A stretch of 26,728 nt of DNA from CAZAGT01 sp964484515 (GTDB lineage: Bacteria > Desulfobacterota > DSM-4660 > Desulfatiglandales > HGW-15). Below the pieces are notes generated by a model that was not told the origin of the DNA, ran no database searches, and saw only the letters and a list, made by a program, of their open reading frames with translations. Where the stretch lies: assembly GCA_964484515.1 (NCBI GenBank), contig CAZAGT010000021.1:1-26728 (forward strand), given 5' to 3'. The position numbers were made by a program, and so were the translations under genes. Position 1 is the stretch's first letter; every line of letters begins with the position of its first letter. Shown piece after piece: positions 14,561-22,029 of the stretch.

Positions 14561-16318
14561 CTATTTTCCAAATATAGATTTATTGATGAGGGCGTTATTG
14601 TATGCGCTGATGATGTCCCGCCGTGTCAGAACTCCGACGAGCTTCGCCGGATCATCCGGAGATACCACGGGGAGAAGCGAAAAGTCCTTGAGGGTTATTT
14701 TTTGGAGTGCATTGTACAGGTCATCGTTCAGCGAGGCGGTGACGACACGCTCGGTTGCCAGGTCTTGAACGACCAGGAGGTCCTTCAGATTTTCATCGAA
14801 AAGAACATCGCGGTAATCGAAGTATGAGAGCATACCCGTCAGGTGATTCCCGTTGGAAACCACCGGGAAGGTCTTATACTTGCTTTTCGATATCTTATTA
14901 GCCAGTCTTCCGAGGCTCAGGTATTCCGGAACGGTCTCCACATTCGGATTCATCACATCCCTTACGCGGATGGACTTCAGAACATTGACCTCCTTGCCGG
15001 CCTCGAGGTTGACTCCCCGCCGCGCCAGCTTGAGGGTATAGATTGAATCCTTCAAGAGGTGGCCGCTTGCCAGGGTGCTTATGATGCATGCGATCATGAG
15101 TGGGAGGATGATCATGTATTCCCCGGTCATCTCGAAGAGGATCATGATGGCACTCATGGGCCCGTGTGTCGTGCCGCTTACGACGGCCCCCATGCCGACG
15201 ATGCCGTATGCCGGAGGAGGTGCGGTCAGAGCGGGTAAGATCCGGTGAGCCACCGTGCCGAAAAAACCTCCGGCCATGGCCCCTATAAAGAGCGAGGGAG
15301 CAAAGATACCCCCCGACCCGCCGGAGCCGATTGTGATAGACGTGGCGACGATCTTGGCCACGACCAAACCGAGCATGAGGCCCCAGGAGAGCTCCTGCAT
15401 GAGGGCCGAATCCATGGGGGCGTATCCCACTCCCAGAATATGAGGCAGATAGATACCTATGGCCCCGAGAATCAGCCCGCCGAGGACCGCCTTGAGATAC
15501 TCGGGGAATCGGACCCGTTCGAATAAATCCTCTGCACCGTATAGGACCCTCGTGAATGCCACGGCCACCGCAGCGCAAAAGAAACCGAGAATCACGTAGA
15601 TCGGTAGTTCCCAGGCACTGACCAGACGGTAGACCGGCAGGTCAAACGCGGGTACGTTGCCGAGAAAATAGCGCGAGACGGCGGTGGCGACGACGGATGA
15701 GATCACGATCGGGCTGAAGGTGGCGAGGCCGAAGTCGCCCAGGATGATCTCCAGGGCGAACATGGTTCCCGCGATCGGCGCGTTGAATGTCGCTGCGATC
15801 CCCGCTGCCGCCCCGCATCCGACCAGCGTCCTGATGCGATCCGCCGACAGCTTCAGTACTTGGCCGATGCTGGAACCGATCGCCGAGCCGATTTGGACGA
15901 TCGGGCCCTCGCGGCCGACGGATCCCCCCGTTCCAATGCAGACGGCTGACACCAATGACTTCACAAAGACAACGCGTTTGCGGATGACGCCGCTTCTGAG
16001 AGCTACGGCTTCCATGACCTCAGGGACGCCGTGGCCTTTCGCCTCCCGGGCCAAGAAATAGACCACGGGACCGACAATCAGGCCTCCGATCGCCGGCACC
16101 CACACCCTGGCGTACCACGGTGTCGCTTGAGCGAAATCGATAAGGCTCCCTGTAGTCCCGTAGGCAGAAAGCTGGACGACATTGATGAGGTAACGAAAGC
16201 CGACGGCACCAAACCCGCCCCCCAAGCCTACCAGAACGGCAAGCACGGCCATCGTGGCGTGTTCGCTGGTGGTTAGTGGTGTGAGAATTGAGCGCTTCAG
16301 GGCAAAACGATGGTTCAC
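14561..16318 (-). CDS. ClC-family chloride channel/transporter with paired CBS domains
   Basis: This 585-aa membrane protein has the full ClC transport core (about residues 20-440) followed by two CBS domains (about 455-575; VRDVMNPNVETVPE and VVQDLATERVVTAS), which commonly bind adenine nucleotides. Selectivity-filter segments are GHGVPE (95-100, equivalent to GSGIP), GREGP (135-139, with the external gating glutamate at about 137) and GGIFAPSLFIG. The SIYTLKLARRG tyrosine region is conserved. The internal proton glutamate of the E. coli exchanger (second E of FIIEE) is replaced by Ile in FALEII (about 191), as in channel-type ClCs. The start is a GTG at 16318 without a clear ribosome-binding site; ATG at codon 23 would remove part of the cytoplasmic N-terminus. 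It lies downstream of cpoB in the same direction, across a hairpin. Confidence 0.85.
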   Translation of the reverse strand: MNHRFALKRSILTPLTTSEHATMAVLAVLVGLGGGFGAVGFRYLINVVQLSAYGTTGSLIDFAQATPWYARVWVPAIGGLIVGPVVYFLAREAKGHGVPEVMEAVALRSGVIRKRVVFVKSLVSAVCIGTGGSVGREGPIVQIGSAIGSSIGQVLKLSADRIRTLVGCGAAAGIAATFNAPIAGTMFALEIILGDFGLATFSPIVISSVVATAVSRYFLGNVPAFDLPVYRLVSAWELPIYVILGFFCAAVAVAFTRVLYGAEDLFERVRFPEYLKAVLGGLILGAIGIYLPHILGVGYAPMDSALMQELSWGLMLGLVVAKIVATSITIGSGGSGGIFAPSLFIGAMAGGFFGTVAHRILPALTAPPPAYGIVGMGAVVSGTTHGPMSAIMILFEMTGEYMIILPLMIACIISTLASGHLLKDSIYTLKLARRGVNLEAGKEVNVLKSIRVRDVMNPNVETVPEYLSLGRLANKISKSKYKTFPVVSNGNHLTGMLSYFDYRDVLFDENLKDLLVVQDLATERVVTASLNDDLYNALQKITLKDFSLLPVVSPDDPAKLVGVLTRRDIISAYNNALINKSIFGK

Positions 16319-16358
16319 TGGATTACAGGTGGGGATCCATTATCTATTTTATCATGGT

Positions 16359-16388
16359 CCATCCGGCAATCAAAGATCCTCCGGATGG
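16359..16388. terminator. Hairpin between cpoB and the ClC gene
   Basis: CCATCCGG (16359-16366) and CCGGATGG (16381-16388) form a perfect 8-bp stem with a 14-base loop, about 50 bases after the cpoB stop on the minus strand. No T-run follows, so it may reduce read-through or stabilise the 3' end rather than be a classical terminator. Confidence 0.4.
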
Positions 16389-16436
16389 GACGAATGTCAT
16401 CCGTGGCACTACTCAGCTTGGTCGTTTATTCGTTCT

Positions 16437-17354
16437 CTATTCCAGAGTCTTGAGCTTCTTCCGTGCAATCTGGGCTTCATCTGAGCGCGGGTACTTCTCG
16501 ATGATCTTCTTCAGGAGTAACTTGGCACTGGTCTTGTCATTGATCTCAGAAAAGGCCCCTGCCTGCCTCAGGAGCGCATTCGGGACCTTGTTGCCCTTTG
16601 GATATTTCTTGATGACGTCCTGATAGGCCAAGATGGCCTTCTCATACTGCTTCAGAGCCATGTAGCATTCACCGATCCAGAACTGGGCATTGTCAGCACG
16701 GTCCGAATCGGGGTAGTCCCTCAAGAACTCTCGAAAGCCGGCCATGGCATCTTCATACCGCCCCTCTTTGAAGGCTGCCAGGGACTCATCATACAATACG
16801 ACATCGCTAGGGGGTTGCGCTTCCGTGGTCGGCACCGCCGCCGCGACCGGTGGCGGTTGACTTGCCGGACTCTCAGTTCTTGGAAGGCTCCCGGGGGTTC
16901 CAACGGTTCCAGTCTCCCCTTGGCGTCCGCGCAATAACATTTCCATTTCCGCCACCCGTTGCGAAAGACTGGCCCAATCCGCCTTTATGGCATCTTGTTC
17001 GCCCAGGTCTCTCTCAACCGTGCGCTTGAGGACATGCTCATTCTCTTCAATACGTCGCGAGAGGTCGCTCATCTCAACCTTCAACTGATCCATCTCGACC
17101 CTGATCTCGGCCTGACTCGAACCGATCGACCCGAGCCTGGCGTCCAGATCTTGTCCAACTCTCGCCTCCAAGTCCTTTTGGGAATCTTGAAGTTGGGTGA
17201 CACGCTTGTTGAGGGCGCTATATTGGTCATTGAGATAGGCCATCCGGTCCTCGTCGTAGACACATGCAGACAGAAGAATCAACAGCATCAACGCTGAGGG
17301 GATGACGCAAATAAACCAACGACGTAGGTCTTTCTTCAAACTATCTCTATCCAT
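16437..17354 (-). CDS. cpoB: Tol-Pal cell division coordinator CpoB (YbgF), lipoprotein form
   Basis: The 305-aa protein has a hydrophobic signal ending LILLSAC (Cys about residue 31), a lipobox, so it is probably a lipoprotein, in contrast to the soluble E. coli protein. A long heptad-rich coiled coil follows (about 38-135; DQYSALNKRVTQLQDSQKDL). A Pro/Thr/Ala-rich linker and three TPR repeats (about 185-300) end with YDESLAAFKEGRYEDAM, QFWIGECYMALKQYEKAIL and KTSAKLLLKKII. CpoB trimerises through the coiled coil, binds TolA and modulates coupling of outer-membrane constriction and peptidoglycan synthesis during division. It is the last gene of the tol-pal cluster, 170 bases after pal, across a GC-rich gap with a CCGCC/GGCGG hairpin. 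Start ATG 17354 has no strong ribosome-binding site. Confidence 0.85.
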   Translation of the reverse strand: MDRDSLKKDLRRWFICVIPSALMLLILLSACVYDEDRMAYLNDQYSALNKRVTQLQDSQKDLEARVGQDLDARLGSIGSSQAEIRVEMDQLKVEMSDLSRRIEENEHVLKRTVERDLGEQDAIKADWASLSQRVAEMEMLLRGRQGETGTVGTPGSLPRTESPASQPPPVAAAVPTTEAQPPSDVVLYDESLAAFKEGRYEDAMAGFREFLRDYPDSDRADNAQFWIGECYMALKQYEKAILAYQDVIKKYPKGNKVPNALLRQAGAFSEINDKTSAKLLLKKIIEKYPRSDEAQIARKKLKTLE

Positions 17355-17524
17355 GGAAAAACCCTGCTCACTCTTGTTCCTTGTAGCTGCTGGTTTTTGC
17401 CGGCTCGCCGATACGGTATCCTCGCCCTCCTGCCCGAAGGGTGCGGCGGCCCACCCACACGTTGATCTTAGCCGCCTACGCTCAGGGCGGTTTAGCGGCC
17501 GCCGCAGTCAAACCCGTTCGTCGT

Positions 17525-18136
17525 CTATTTGAGCAGCTTGAATTCATCCCGCCGATTCTGAGCCCAAGCCTCTTCCGTGCTTCCGTAAGCCACCGGTTTC
17601 TCTTCACCGTAACTGATAATCTTGAGCCTATCGGCAGAGATACCGAGGGCGACCAAGAAGTCCTTTGCCGCATTTGCCCTTCGTTCGCCAAGAGCAAGAT
17701 TGTATTCGTTCGTGCCTCTCTCGTCACAGTTCCCTTCGATCAGGACAGAGTATTGGGGGTTTTCCTCGAGCCAGGTCGCCTTCTTTCTCAGGGTAGCGCG
17801 GGCCTCACTCTTTAATTCCGACTTGTCGTAATCGAAATAGATCTTTTCTGACTCAAACTCCCGCTTGGAGGCCTCAAAGAGCCGCTCCCTTTCTTCCTGC
17901 TCAAACTCACGTTCTCTGGCGTAAGCGTCCCGCTCTGCCTCCTCTCGTTCGTACCGTTCAGTCGTCGGAGTCGTCGCCTCGGGCTCAGCTTGGGTCGCGG
18001 TTTCCGCTTCCGTTTCGGCCGTAGCCGGCTGAATGCTTTCCTCCATCCTGACCTGCTTCTTTGCGCACGATGTCGTCAAGAACAGAATGGCGCAACCGAA
18101 TGCCAGGGCAACAATAAGCAGTTTTGATTTCTTCAT
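17525..18136 (-). CDS. pal: Peptidoglycan-associated lipoprotein Pal
   Basis: The 203-aa precursor has a lipoprotein signal (MKKSKLLIVALAFG, ending LTTSC with Cys about residue 24) and a charged linker very rich in Glu/Arg (EREEAERDAYAREREFEQEE), probably helical. An OmpA-like peptidoglycan-binding domain follows. The binding signature is visible as IYFDYDKSEL, IEGNCDERGTNEYNLALGE, RRANAAKDFL and ISYGEEKP; the Asp and Arg that contact diaminopimelate are present. Pal sits in the outer membrane, binds peptidoglycan, and is relocated to the septum by Tol. ATG 18136 is chosen over an upstream in-frame start at 18199 because GAGGGGAAG precedes it and the lipobox is then correctly placed. It has its own promoter 80-110 bases upstream, inside the tolB-pal gap. 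Confidence 0.9.
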   Translation of the reverse strand: MKKSKLLIVALAFGCAILFLTTSCAKKQVRMEESIQPATAETEAETATQAEPEATTPTTERYEREEAERDAYAREREFEQEERERLFEASKREFESEKIYFDYDKSELKSEARATLRKKATWLEENPQYSVLIEGNCDERGTNEYNLALGERRANAAKDFLVALGISADRLKIISYGEEKPVAYGSTEEAWAQNRRDEFKLLK

Positions 18137-18216
18137 CTTCCCCTCATGACCTCCTAAATGTCTAAAATAGTCCGCAAAAATTGAGACGATTTGAGCCAAA
18201 ACAAAGAGCCGCAGAT

Positions 18217-18245
18217 TCTATACCATAATCATATTATCATTTCAA
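18217..18245 (-). promoter_or_regulatory. Internal promoter for pal-cpoB
   Basis: Minus-strand TTGAAA (18240-18245) and TATAGA (18217-18222) are separated by 17 bases. The transcript would start about 70 bases before the pal ATG. In many bacteria tolB-pal is transcribed separately from tolQRA; here the break appears to be between tolB and pal. Confidence 0.5.
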
Positions 18246-18253
18246 GCATTTAG

Positions 18254-18285
18254 ATGCCATAATGATTCTTCGCCAAGCTTGGCAT
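18254..18285. repeat. Palindrome upstream of the pal promoter
   Basis: GCCAAGCTTGGC at 18272-18283 is a perfect 12-bp palindrome. It lies within a larger inverted pair ATGCCA (18254-18259)/TGGCAT (18280-18285), just upstream of the -35 box. It could be a regulator site or a structure at the tolB 3' end; no T-run follows. Confidence 0.35.
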
Positions 18286-18517
18286 ATCTCATTGGCACAC
18301 CGATACCTTTTTTCGCGATCGGCTACACTTCATCGCCACCGGCTATCGAGCCCTGCAGCGGCCCCAGCAGTCGGGCGTCTCAATCTCATTGAGGGGGCAT
18401 CAGACCTGCTGTGGGGGCCTATTCCAAGAACGAAGAGCACGCACTTGAACACAAACAGGGCAGGCAAGGCGGTCGGACGCAACGGTTTCTTAAGAGGTCT
18501 CTGAGAACAGGGAGCCG
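18286..18517. other. Non-coding part of the tolB-pal gap
   Basis: The gap between tolB and pal is about 380 bases, long for a tol-pal cluster. The part nearest tolB contains no supported gene, no clear terminator and no recognised repeat. Confidence 0.4.
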
Positions 18518-19861
18518 TTAGTAGGGCGACCAGGAAGGCGCCGTCTGTTCTCCTTTATCATAGGTTATCCTGCGCTGATTCTGACCGTTGGCGTTCATAA
18601 TGTAGATGTGATATCGGCCTTCCCGGCTCGACGAAAACACGATATACCTTCCATCCGGGGACCAGCACGGATCTTCATTATTCCCCTGATCCGCCGTCAA
18701 CTTCATCAAATGACTTCCATCCGCTTCCATGGTGTAGATATCGAACTTCCCATTGGTCATCCCGGCATAGGCGATTCGGTTAAGACTCGACCAGGAAGGC
18801 GACGTGTTGTATTGCCCCTCGAAGGTCAGCCTCTCCTCTCTTCCCCGCAGGAGGTCCCGAACGTAGATCTGCGGCGATCCGGACCGGTTCGAGACGAAGG
18901 CGATCTTGTTGCCGTCAGGGGAGAGCGAAGGGGATACATCGATGCCCCAATGGTTGGTCAGACGACTCAGGATCTTGCCGCTTGGATCGATCGTGTAGAT
19001 ATCCGGATTGCTTTCAAGGCTTAACGTCAACACGATCTGCTTACCATCAGGCGCCCAAGTCGCGCCGATATTGAGTCCCTTGCGAGAAGAGATCGTGTCG
19101 CTTGCTTTGGACTTTAGATCCATCAAGTAGAGCTTCGCCCCGCCGTCTTTATAGGAGTTGTAGAGGATCTTGTCTCCCTCAGGCGACCATCTCGGGAACA
19201 GGGCAATGCTTCCGTCCGATGTGAGCTGTCTCAGGTTATGCCCGTCAAAATCGCAGACATAGATCTCCTTGTTCCCCGTGGCGGTGCCGACGAACGCAAA
19301 CTTCGAGAGGAACATCCCCTCGCGGCCGGTAAGGAGGGCCATGATCTCATTACCGAGACGGTGCATCAGGGCCCGGTATTCATCGACCTTCCCGAGGACC
19401 CTCTTACCCATGATCTGGCGACCCCAAAAGACGTCATAAAGCCTGAACTCCACTTCCACGTTGCGCCCAATACACATATAGGTGCCTTTTAGGAGAAGTT
19501 CGGCGCCGATAACCGACCAATCCTTGAAGTTGATCTCCTTGGGAGCCATGGTCCCGGCTGCCTTCTGTAGGAAGGCCTCTTTTTCGATCGGCCTGAAATA
19601 TCCACTCAAGTCGAGGTCATTCGACAACACCTGGGGCAAGGCCGTGGAGAACTCGGGGTGCGCCCGATCCTCTGAGAGATTGACAAAATCGGTGATGGCG
19701 ATCTGGATCCTCTGAATGGAGGGGGCGTTGATATCGATGAAAATACGCCCGGCCCCCGGCTGCGGGAAGAGGAGTTGCATTGCCGCCAGCAACGCAAAAC
19801 AGGAGAGTGTGGTCCTAGCCTTGAAGCTCCCTAAGATTGAAGTTGATTTCGATTTCATCAT
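18518..19861 (-). CDS. tolB: Tol-Pal system beta-propeller protein TolB
   Basis: About 447 aa with an N-terminal signal peptide (basic start, LSCFALLAAMQLLFPQPGAG). The TolB N-terminal domain follows (FIDINAPSIQRIQIAITDF, VLSNDLDLSGYFRPI). A C-terminal six-bladed propeller carries repeated PD40 motifs: PRWSPEGDKI, ATWAPDGKQI, PSLSPDGNKI, PSWSSLNRI, PCWSPDGRYI and PSWSPY. TolB is periplasmic, binds Pal, and is displaced by TolA during cell constriction. An open frame continues upstream to 19936, but the signal peptide is best formed from the ATG-ATG pair at 19861/19858. That start lies inside the end of tolA (about 47-base overlap), indicating coupled translation; GGAGGG is about 15 bases upstream, rather distant. 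Length is normal for the family. Confidence 0.9.
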   Translation of the reverse strand: MMKSKSTSILGSFKARTTLSCFALLAAMQLLFPQPGAGRIFIDINAPSIQRIQIAITDFVNLSEDRAHPEFSTALPQVLSNDLDLSGYFRPIEKEAFLQKAAGTMAPKEINFKDWSVIGAELLLKGTYMCIGRNVEVEFRLYDVFWGRQIMGKRVLGKVDEYRALMHRLGNEIMALLTGREGMFLSKFAFVGTATGNKEIYVCDFDGHNLRQLTSDGSIALFPRWSPEGDKILYNSYKDGGAKLYLMDLKSKASDTISSRKGLNIGATWAPDGKQIVLTLSLESNPDIYTIDPSGKILSRLTNHWGIDVSPSLSPDGNKIAFVSNRSGSPQIYVRDLLRGREERLTFEGQYNTSPSWSSLNRIAYAGMTNGKFDIYTMEADGSHLMKLTADQGNNEDPCWSPDGRYIVFSSSREGRYHIYIMNANGQNQRRITYDKGEQTAPSWSPY

Positions 19862-20633
19862 AGCGTCTGATATAGCCCTCCGGAAAAGGGGGTAAGGGGT
19901 CTGAGCGTTCGATCGCCTTGAGAACGGACTGATCAAAGACGGCGTTTGTTGATCGTTTCTTGAACTGCTTATCGAGGATCTTTCCGTCCCTCTTGACCTT
20001 CACGACGACAATCGCTTCGAGATCGCTCCGGCCTCCCATGGCAACAGGATATGACCAATTCTGCTTGATCCTGTTCTCAACTTCGATTTGGTAGATGCGG
20101 ATGGAGATACCGACACCCGACTTCCTGTTCCCGATCGCTGAAGGCGGCCGCTGTCGGGCCTGACCTTCCAATTTGGAAATGGCTTGGTCGATACTGTTGC
20201 TGGTGTCGGTCTTGACCTTTCTCTCAATCCTTGAGATGGCCTTATCGATCAGCTTGGAGGGCGATGCTTTCGGCTTGGCCACCGGCGCCGTCTGCGTCTT
20301 CGAGATCGTACGCTTTGCAATGATGAGCGGCGTGTCCCCTTTCTTGACGGTCGTGATTCGCTTCGCCTGCGTCTCCTTCGGGAGCACGGCCGTTGTTTTC
20401 GATTTCGGGGCAGGGCGGCTTGCGGGACGGCTCTGGATGGACCTCATGGCGGGCATTTCTACAAGATCTATCTCATAGACAACGGCCTCGAATGGCCTTT
20501 TGGAAAACGAGCCCGGCGCGAATAGAAGGATGGCCAACACAACGATATGGAAGGCGGCCGAAAGCCCAATCATGGGGCTCCATTTCTTTTCGGCCCAATC
20601 TTCAGCGGGTTTCAAACCCCAAGCATCTATCAT
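19815..20633 (-). CDS. tolA: TolA/TonB-type energy-transducing periplasmic protein
   Basis: The 272-aa protein has a single N-terminal transmembrane segment (about 19-40, SPMIGLSAAFHIVVLAILLF), a Lys/Pro/Ala-rich periplasmic linker and a C-terminal TonB/TolA domain (about 180-271: ENRIKQNWSYPVA, VVVKVKRDGKIL, LPPFPEGY). It couples the proton motive force harvested by TolQ-TolR to TolB and Pal at the outer membrane. The linker contains two related helical repeats, LIDKAISRIE (128-137) and SIDQAISKLE (147-156). It is much shorter than E. coli TolA (421 aa), as is common outside gammaproteobacteria. ATG 20633 overlaps the tolR stop by four bases (ATGA), showing coupled translation. A TonB role is less likely given the location between tolR and tolB. 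Confidence 0.87.
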   Translation of the reverse strand: MIDAWGLKPAEDWAEKKWSPMIGLSAAFHIVVLAILLFAPGSFSKRPFEAVVYEIDLVEMPAMRSIQSRPASRPAPKSKTTAVLPKETQAKRITTVKKGDTPLIIAKRTISKTQTAPVAKPKASPSKLIDKAISRIERKVKTDTSNSIDQAISKLEGQARQRPPSAIGNRKSGVGISIRIYQIEVENRIKQNWSYPVAMGGRSDLEAIVVVKVKRDGKILDKQFKKRSTNAVFDQSVLKAIERSDPLPPFPEGYIRRYDEIEINFNLRELQG

Positions 20634-21046
20634 GACTGCTCATCGATCGGTTCCGTGATCATGCCGAGTTTATCGATCCCCGCCTTCTTCACCCTGGCCA
20701 CGACATCGATCACGAAGCCGTAAGGGACCTCCTTGTCCGCTTTCAGGAGGACCTGCTTCTCGCGACGGTATTTCAAAATCTTTTCTATTTTGGTCTCCAG
20801 GTCCTTGAGATCGAGGCGGTGCTTCTCGATATAGACCTCCCCTTGCTTGTTCACTGTCAGAATCAGAGGATCCTCGGGTGTCTTGACACGTTTGGCCACG
20901 GTCTTGGGCAGGTTGACTTCAACGCCCTGCATCATCATCGGGGCCGTCACCATAAAGATAATCAACAAGACCAGCATCACGTCAACAAAGGGGGTGACGT
21001 TGATCTCCGACATGAACCTCTTGTTTCCGTTACCGTTGGTCATCAT
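20630..21046 (-). CDS. tolR: Proton channel subunit TolR (ExbD family)
   Basis: The 138-aa protein has one N-terminal transmembrane segment with the hallmark EINVTPFVDVMLVLLIIF; the aspartate at about residue 22 is the proton-carrying residue of the TolQR/ExbBD motor. The periplasmic domain follows (VEVNLPKTVAKR, LILTVNKQGEVYIE, VLLKADKEVPYG). With TolQ it forms the inner-membrane stator that drives TolA. ATG 21046 starts six bases after the tolQ stop and is preceded by AGGGGTAGG, which overlaps the end of tolQ; a second ATG follows immediately. The ExbD assignment is settled by the following tolA-tolB-pal genes. Confidence 0.9.
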   Translation of the reverse strand: MMTNGNGNKRFMSEINVTPFVDVMLVLLIIFMVTAPMMMQGVEVNLPKTVAKRVKTPEDPLILTVNKQGEVYIEKHRLDLKDLETKIEKILKYRREKQVLLKADKEVPYGFVIDVVARVKKAGIDKLGMITEPIDEQS

Positions 21047-21052
21047 CTGAAC

Positions 21053-21841
21053 CTACCCCTGAGACTGAGCTTGCTCCTGCATGGCCATTTGTCTCTTGAA
21101 GAACTGCCGTTCGACCAGAGCCAAGAAATCCGACGAGAAGGAATCCATCTCGGACCTCAGCAACACGGCCTTTTGGCTGAAGTAATTATATGCGACCACC
21201 GCCGGAATCGCGGCTGCCAAACCGGCTGCAGTGGCAATTAGGGCTTCGGAAATGCCCGGGGCCACAACAGCCAAGCTGGCCGAGCCGCGGAGACCGATTC
21301 CTCGAAAAGACTCCATGATCCCCCAGACTGTCCCGAAAAGGCCGATAAAGGGACAGGCGTTGCCGGTCGTGGCAAGGAAGGACAAGGCCCGTTCCAGCCG
21401 ATTGCTCTGATCGAGGGTCGTCTTCTTGAGCGCCCGCTCCAGATTGATCATCAGCGGCTGTAGAATCATATTGCCAGGGTTTGACCTGGGAAGTGATTCG
21501 AGCTTGCTGATCCTTTTGAGTTCGGAATGGCCGGCCCGGAATAGGTGTGCGACCGGACTCAGGACGAGGTAGTCACTCTCACGGAAGATCTTGTTCATCT
21601 CCGTTGTCTCCCAGAAGAGATCAAGAAAGAGGGCGGTCTCCCGCTTGGCCGTTCGAAAGAGCCGCCATTTCATGAAAATGATCGTCCAGGAGACGACCGA
21701 GAAGGAAAACAGGACGAATAGGATAAACCTGACCATGAGGCCGGCATGGATGATCATCTGGACGATGTCGCTGCCAAAGGCCACATCCAAAGAGATCGCG
21801 CTGGGCAAAAATATGAAGGACGATTGCGTGATTAGATTCAT
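21053..21841 (-). CDS. tolQ: Proton channel subunit TolQ (ExbB/MotA family)
   Basis: The 262-aa membrane protein shows three transmembrane segments: about 33-57 (VRFILFVLFSFSVVSWTIIF), about 153-178 and about 195-220. The second contains the conserved TTGNACPFIGLFGTVWGIM, and the third GISEALIATAAGLAAAIPAV. TolQ pentamers surround TolR dimers and conduct protons in the inner membrane. The predicted ATG at 21841 adds a 28-residue N-terminal extension compared with many TolQ proteins; an internal ATG at 21757 would give a shorter form but has no ribosome-binding site. The promoter is so close that the leader would be only about 8-10 bases. It is the first gene of the tol-pal cluster and is preceded by a gap that separates it from the moeA genes. 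Confidence 0.9.
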   Translation of the reverse strand: MNLITQSSFIFLPSAISLDVAFGSDIVQMIIHAGLMVRFILFVLFSFSVVSWTIIFMKWRLFRTAKRETALFLDLFWETTEMNKIFRESDYLVLSPVAHLFRAGHSELKRISKLESLPRSNPGNMILQPLMINLERALKKTTLDQSNRLERALSFLATTGNACPFIGLFGTVWGIMESFRGIGLRGSASLAVVAPGISEALIATAAGLAAAIPAVVAYNYFSQKAVLLRSEMDSFSSDFLALVERQFFKRQMAMQEQAQSQG

Positions 21842-21855
21842 TCCCCTAGCCTCTT

Positions 21856-21885
21856 ATTATACCCTACTTGAGCGCAAGCACTCAA
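21856..21885 (-). promoter_or_regulatory. Promoter of the tolQRAB operon
   Basis: Minus-strand TATAAT (21856-21861) is a perfect -10 box; TTGAGT (21880-21885) is a 4/6 -35 box with 18-base spacing. The -35 box is one arm of a small inverted repeat, TTGAG/CTCAA (21869-21885), that could bind a regulator. The -10 box lies only 14 bases from the tolQ ATG. Confidence 0.5.
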
Positions 21886-22029
21886 TGAATTGGAGTTCTA
21901 CGTCTGTAGCCGGAACTCGGTCGCTCGCATTTGATCGACCTGTCACCCTCCTGGAATCCACCGGAAGGTGTTGAGTCTTTTACACCAAAAACCGCCCAAC
22001 ATGCAAGAATTATTTGATAAATTGCCGCC

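Noticed and set aside
14898..15578. 226-codon open frame on the minus strand inside the ClC gene
   Set aside because: It is a shifted frame of the same strand, rich in Gly, Arg and His, and the ClC frame contains all conserved family motifs.
19815..20633. TonB rather than TolA assignment
   Set aside because: The C-terminal domain alone is compatible with TonB, but the overlap with tolR and tolB makes TolA far more likely.
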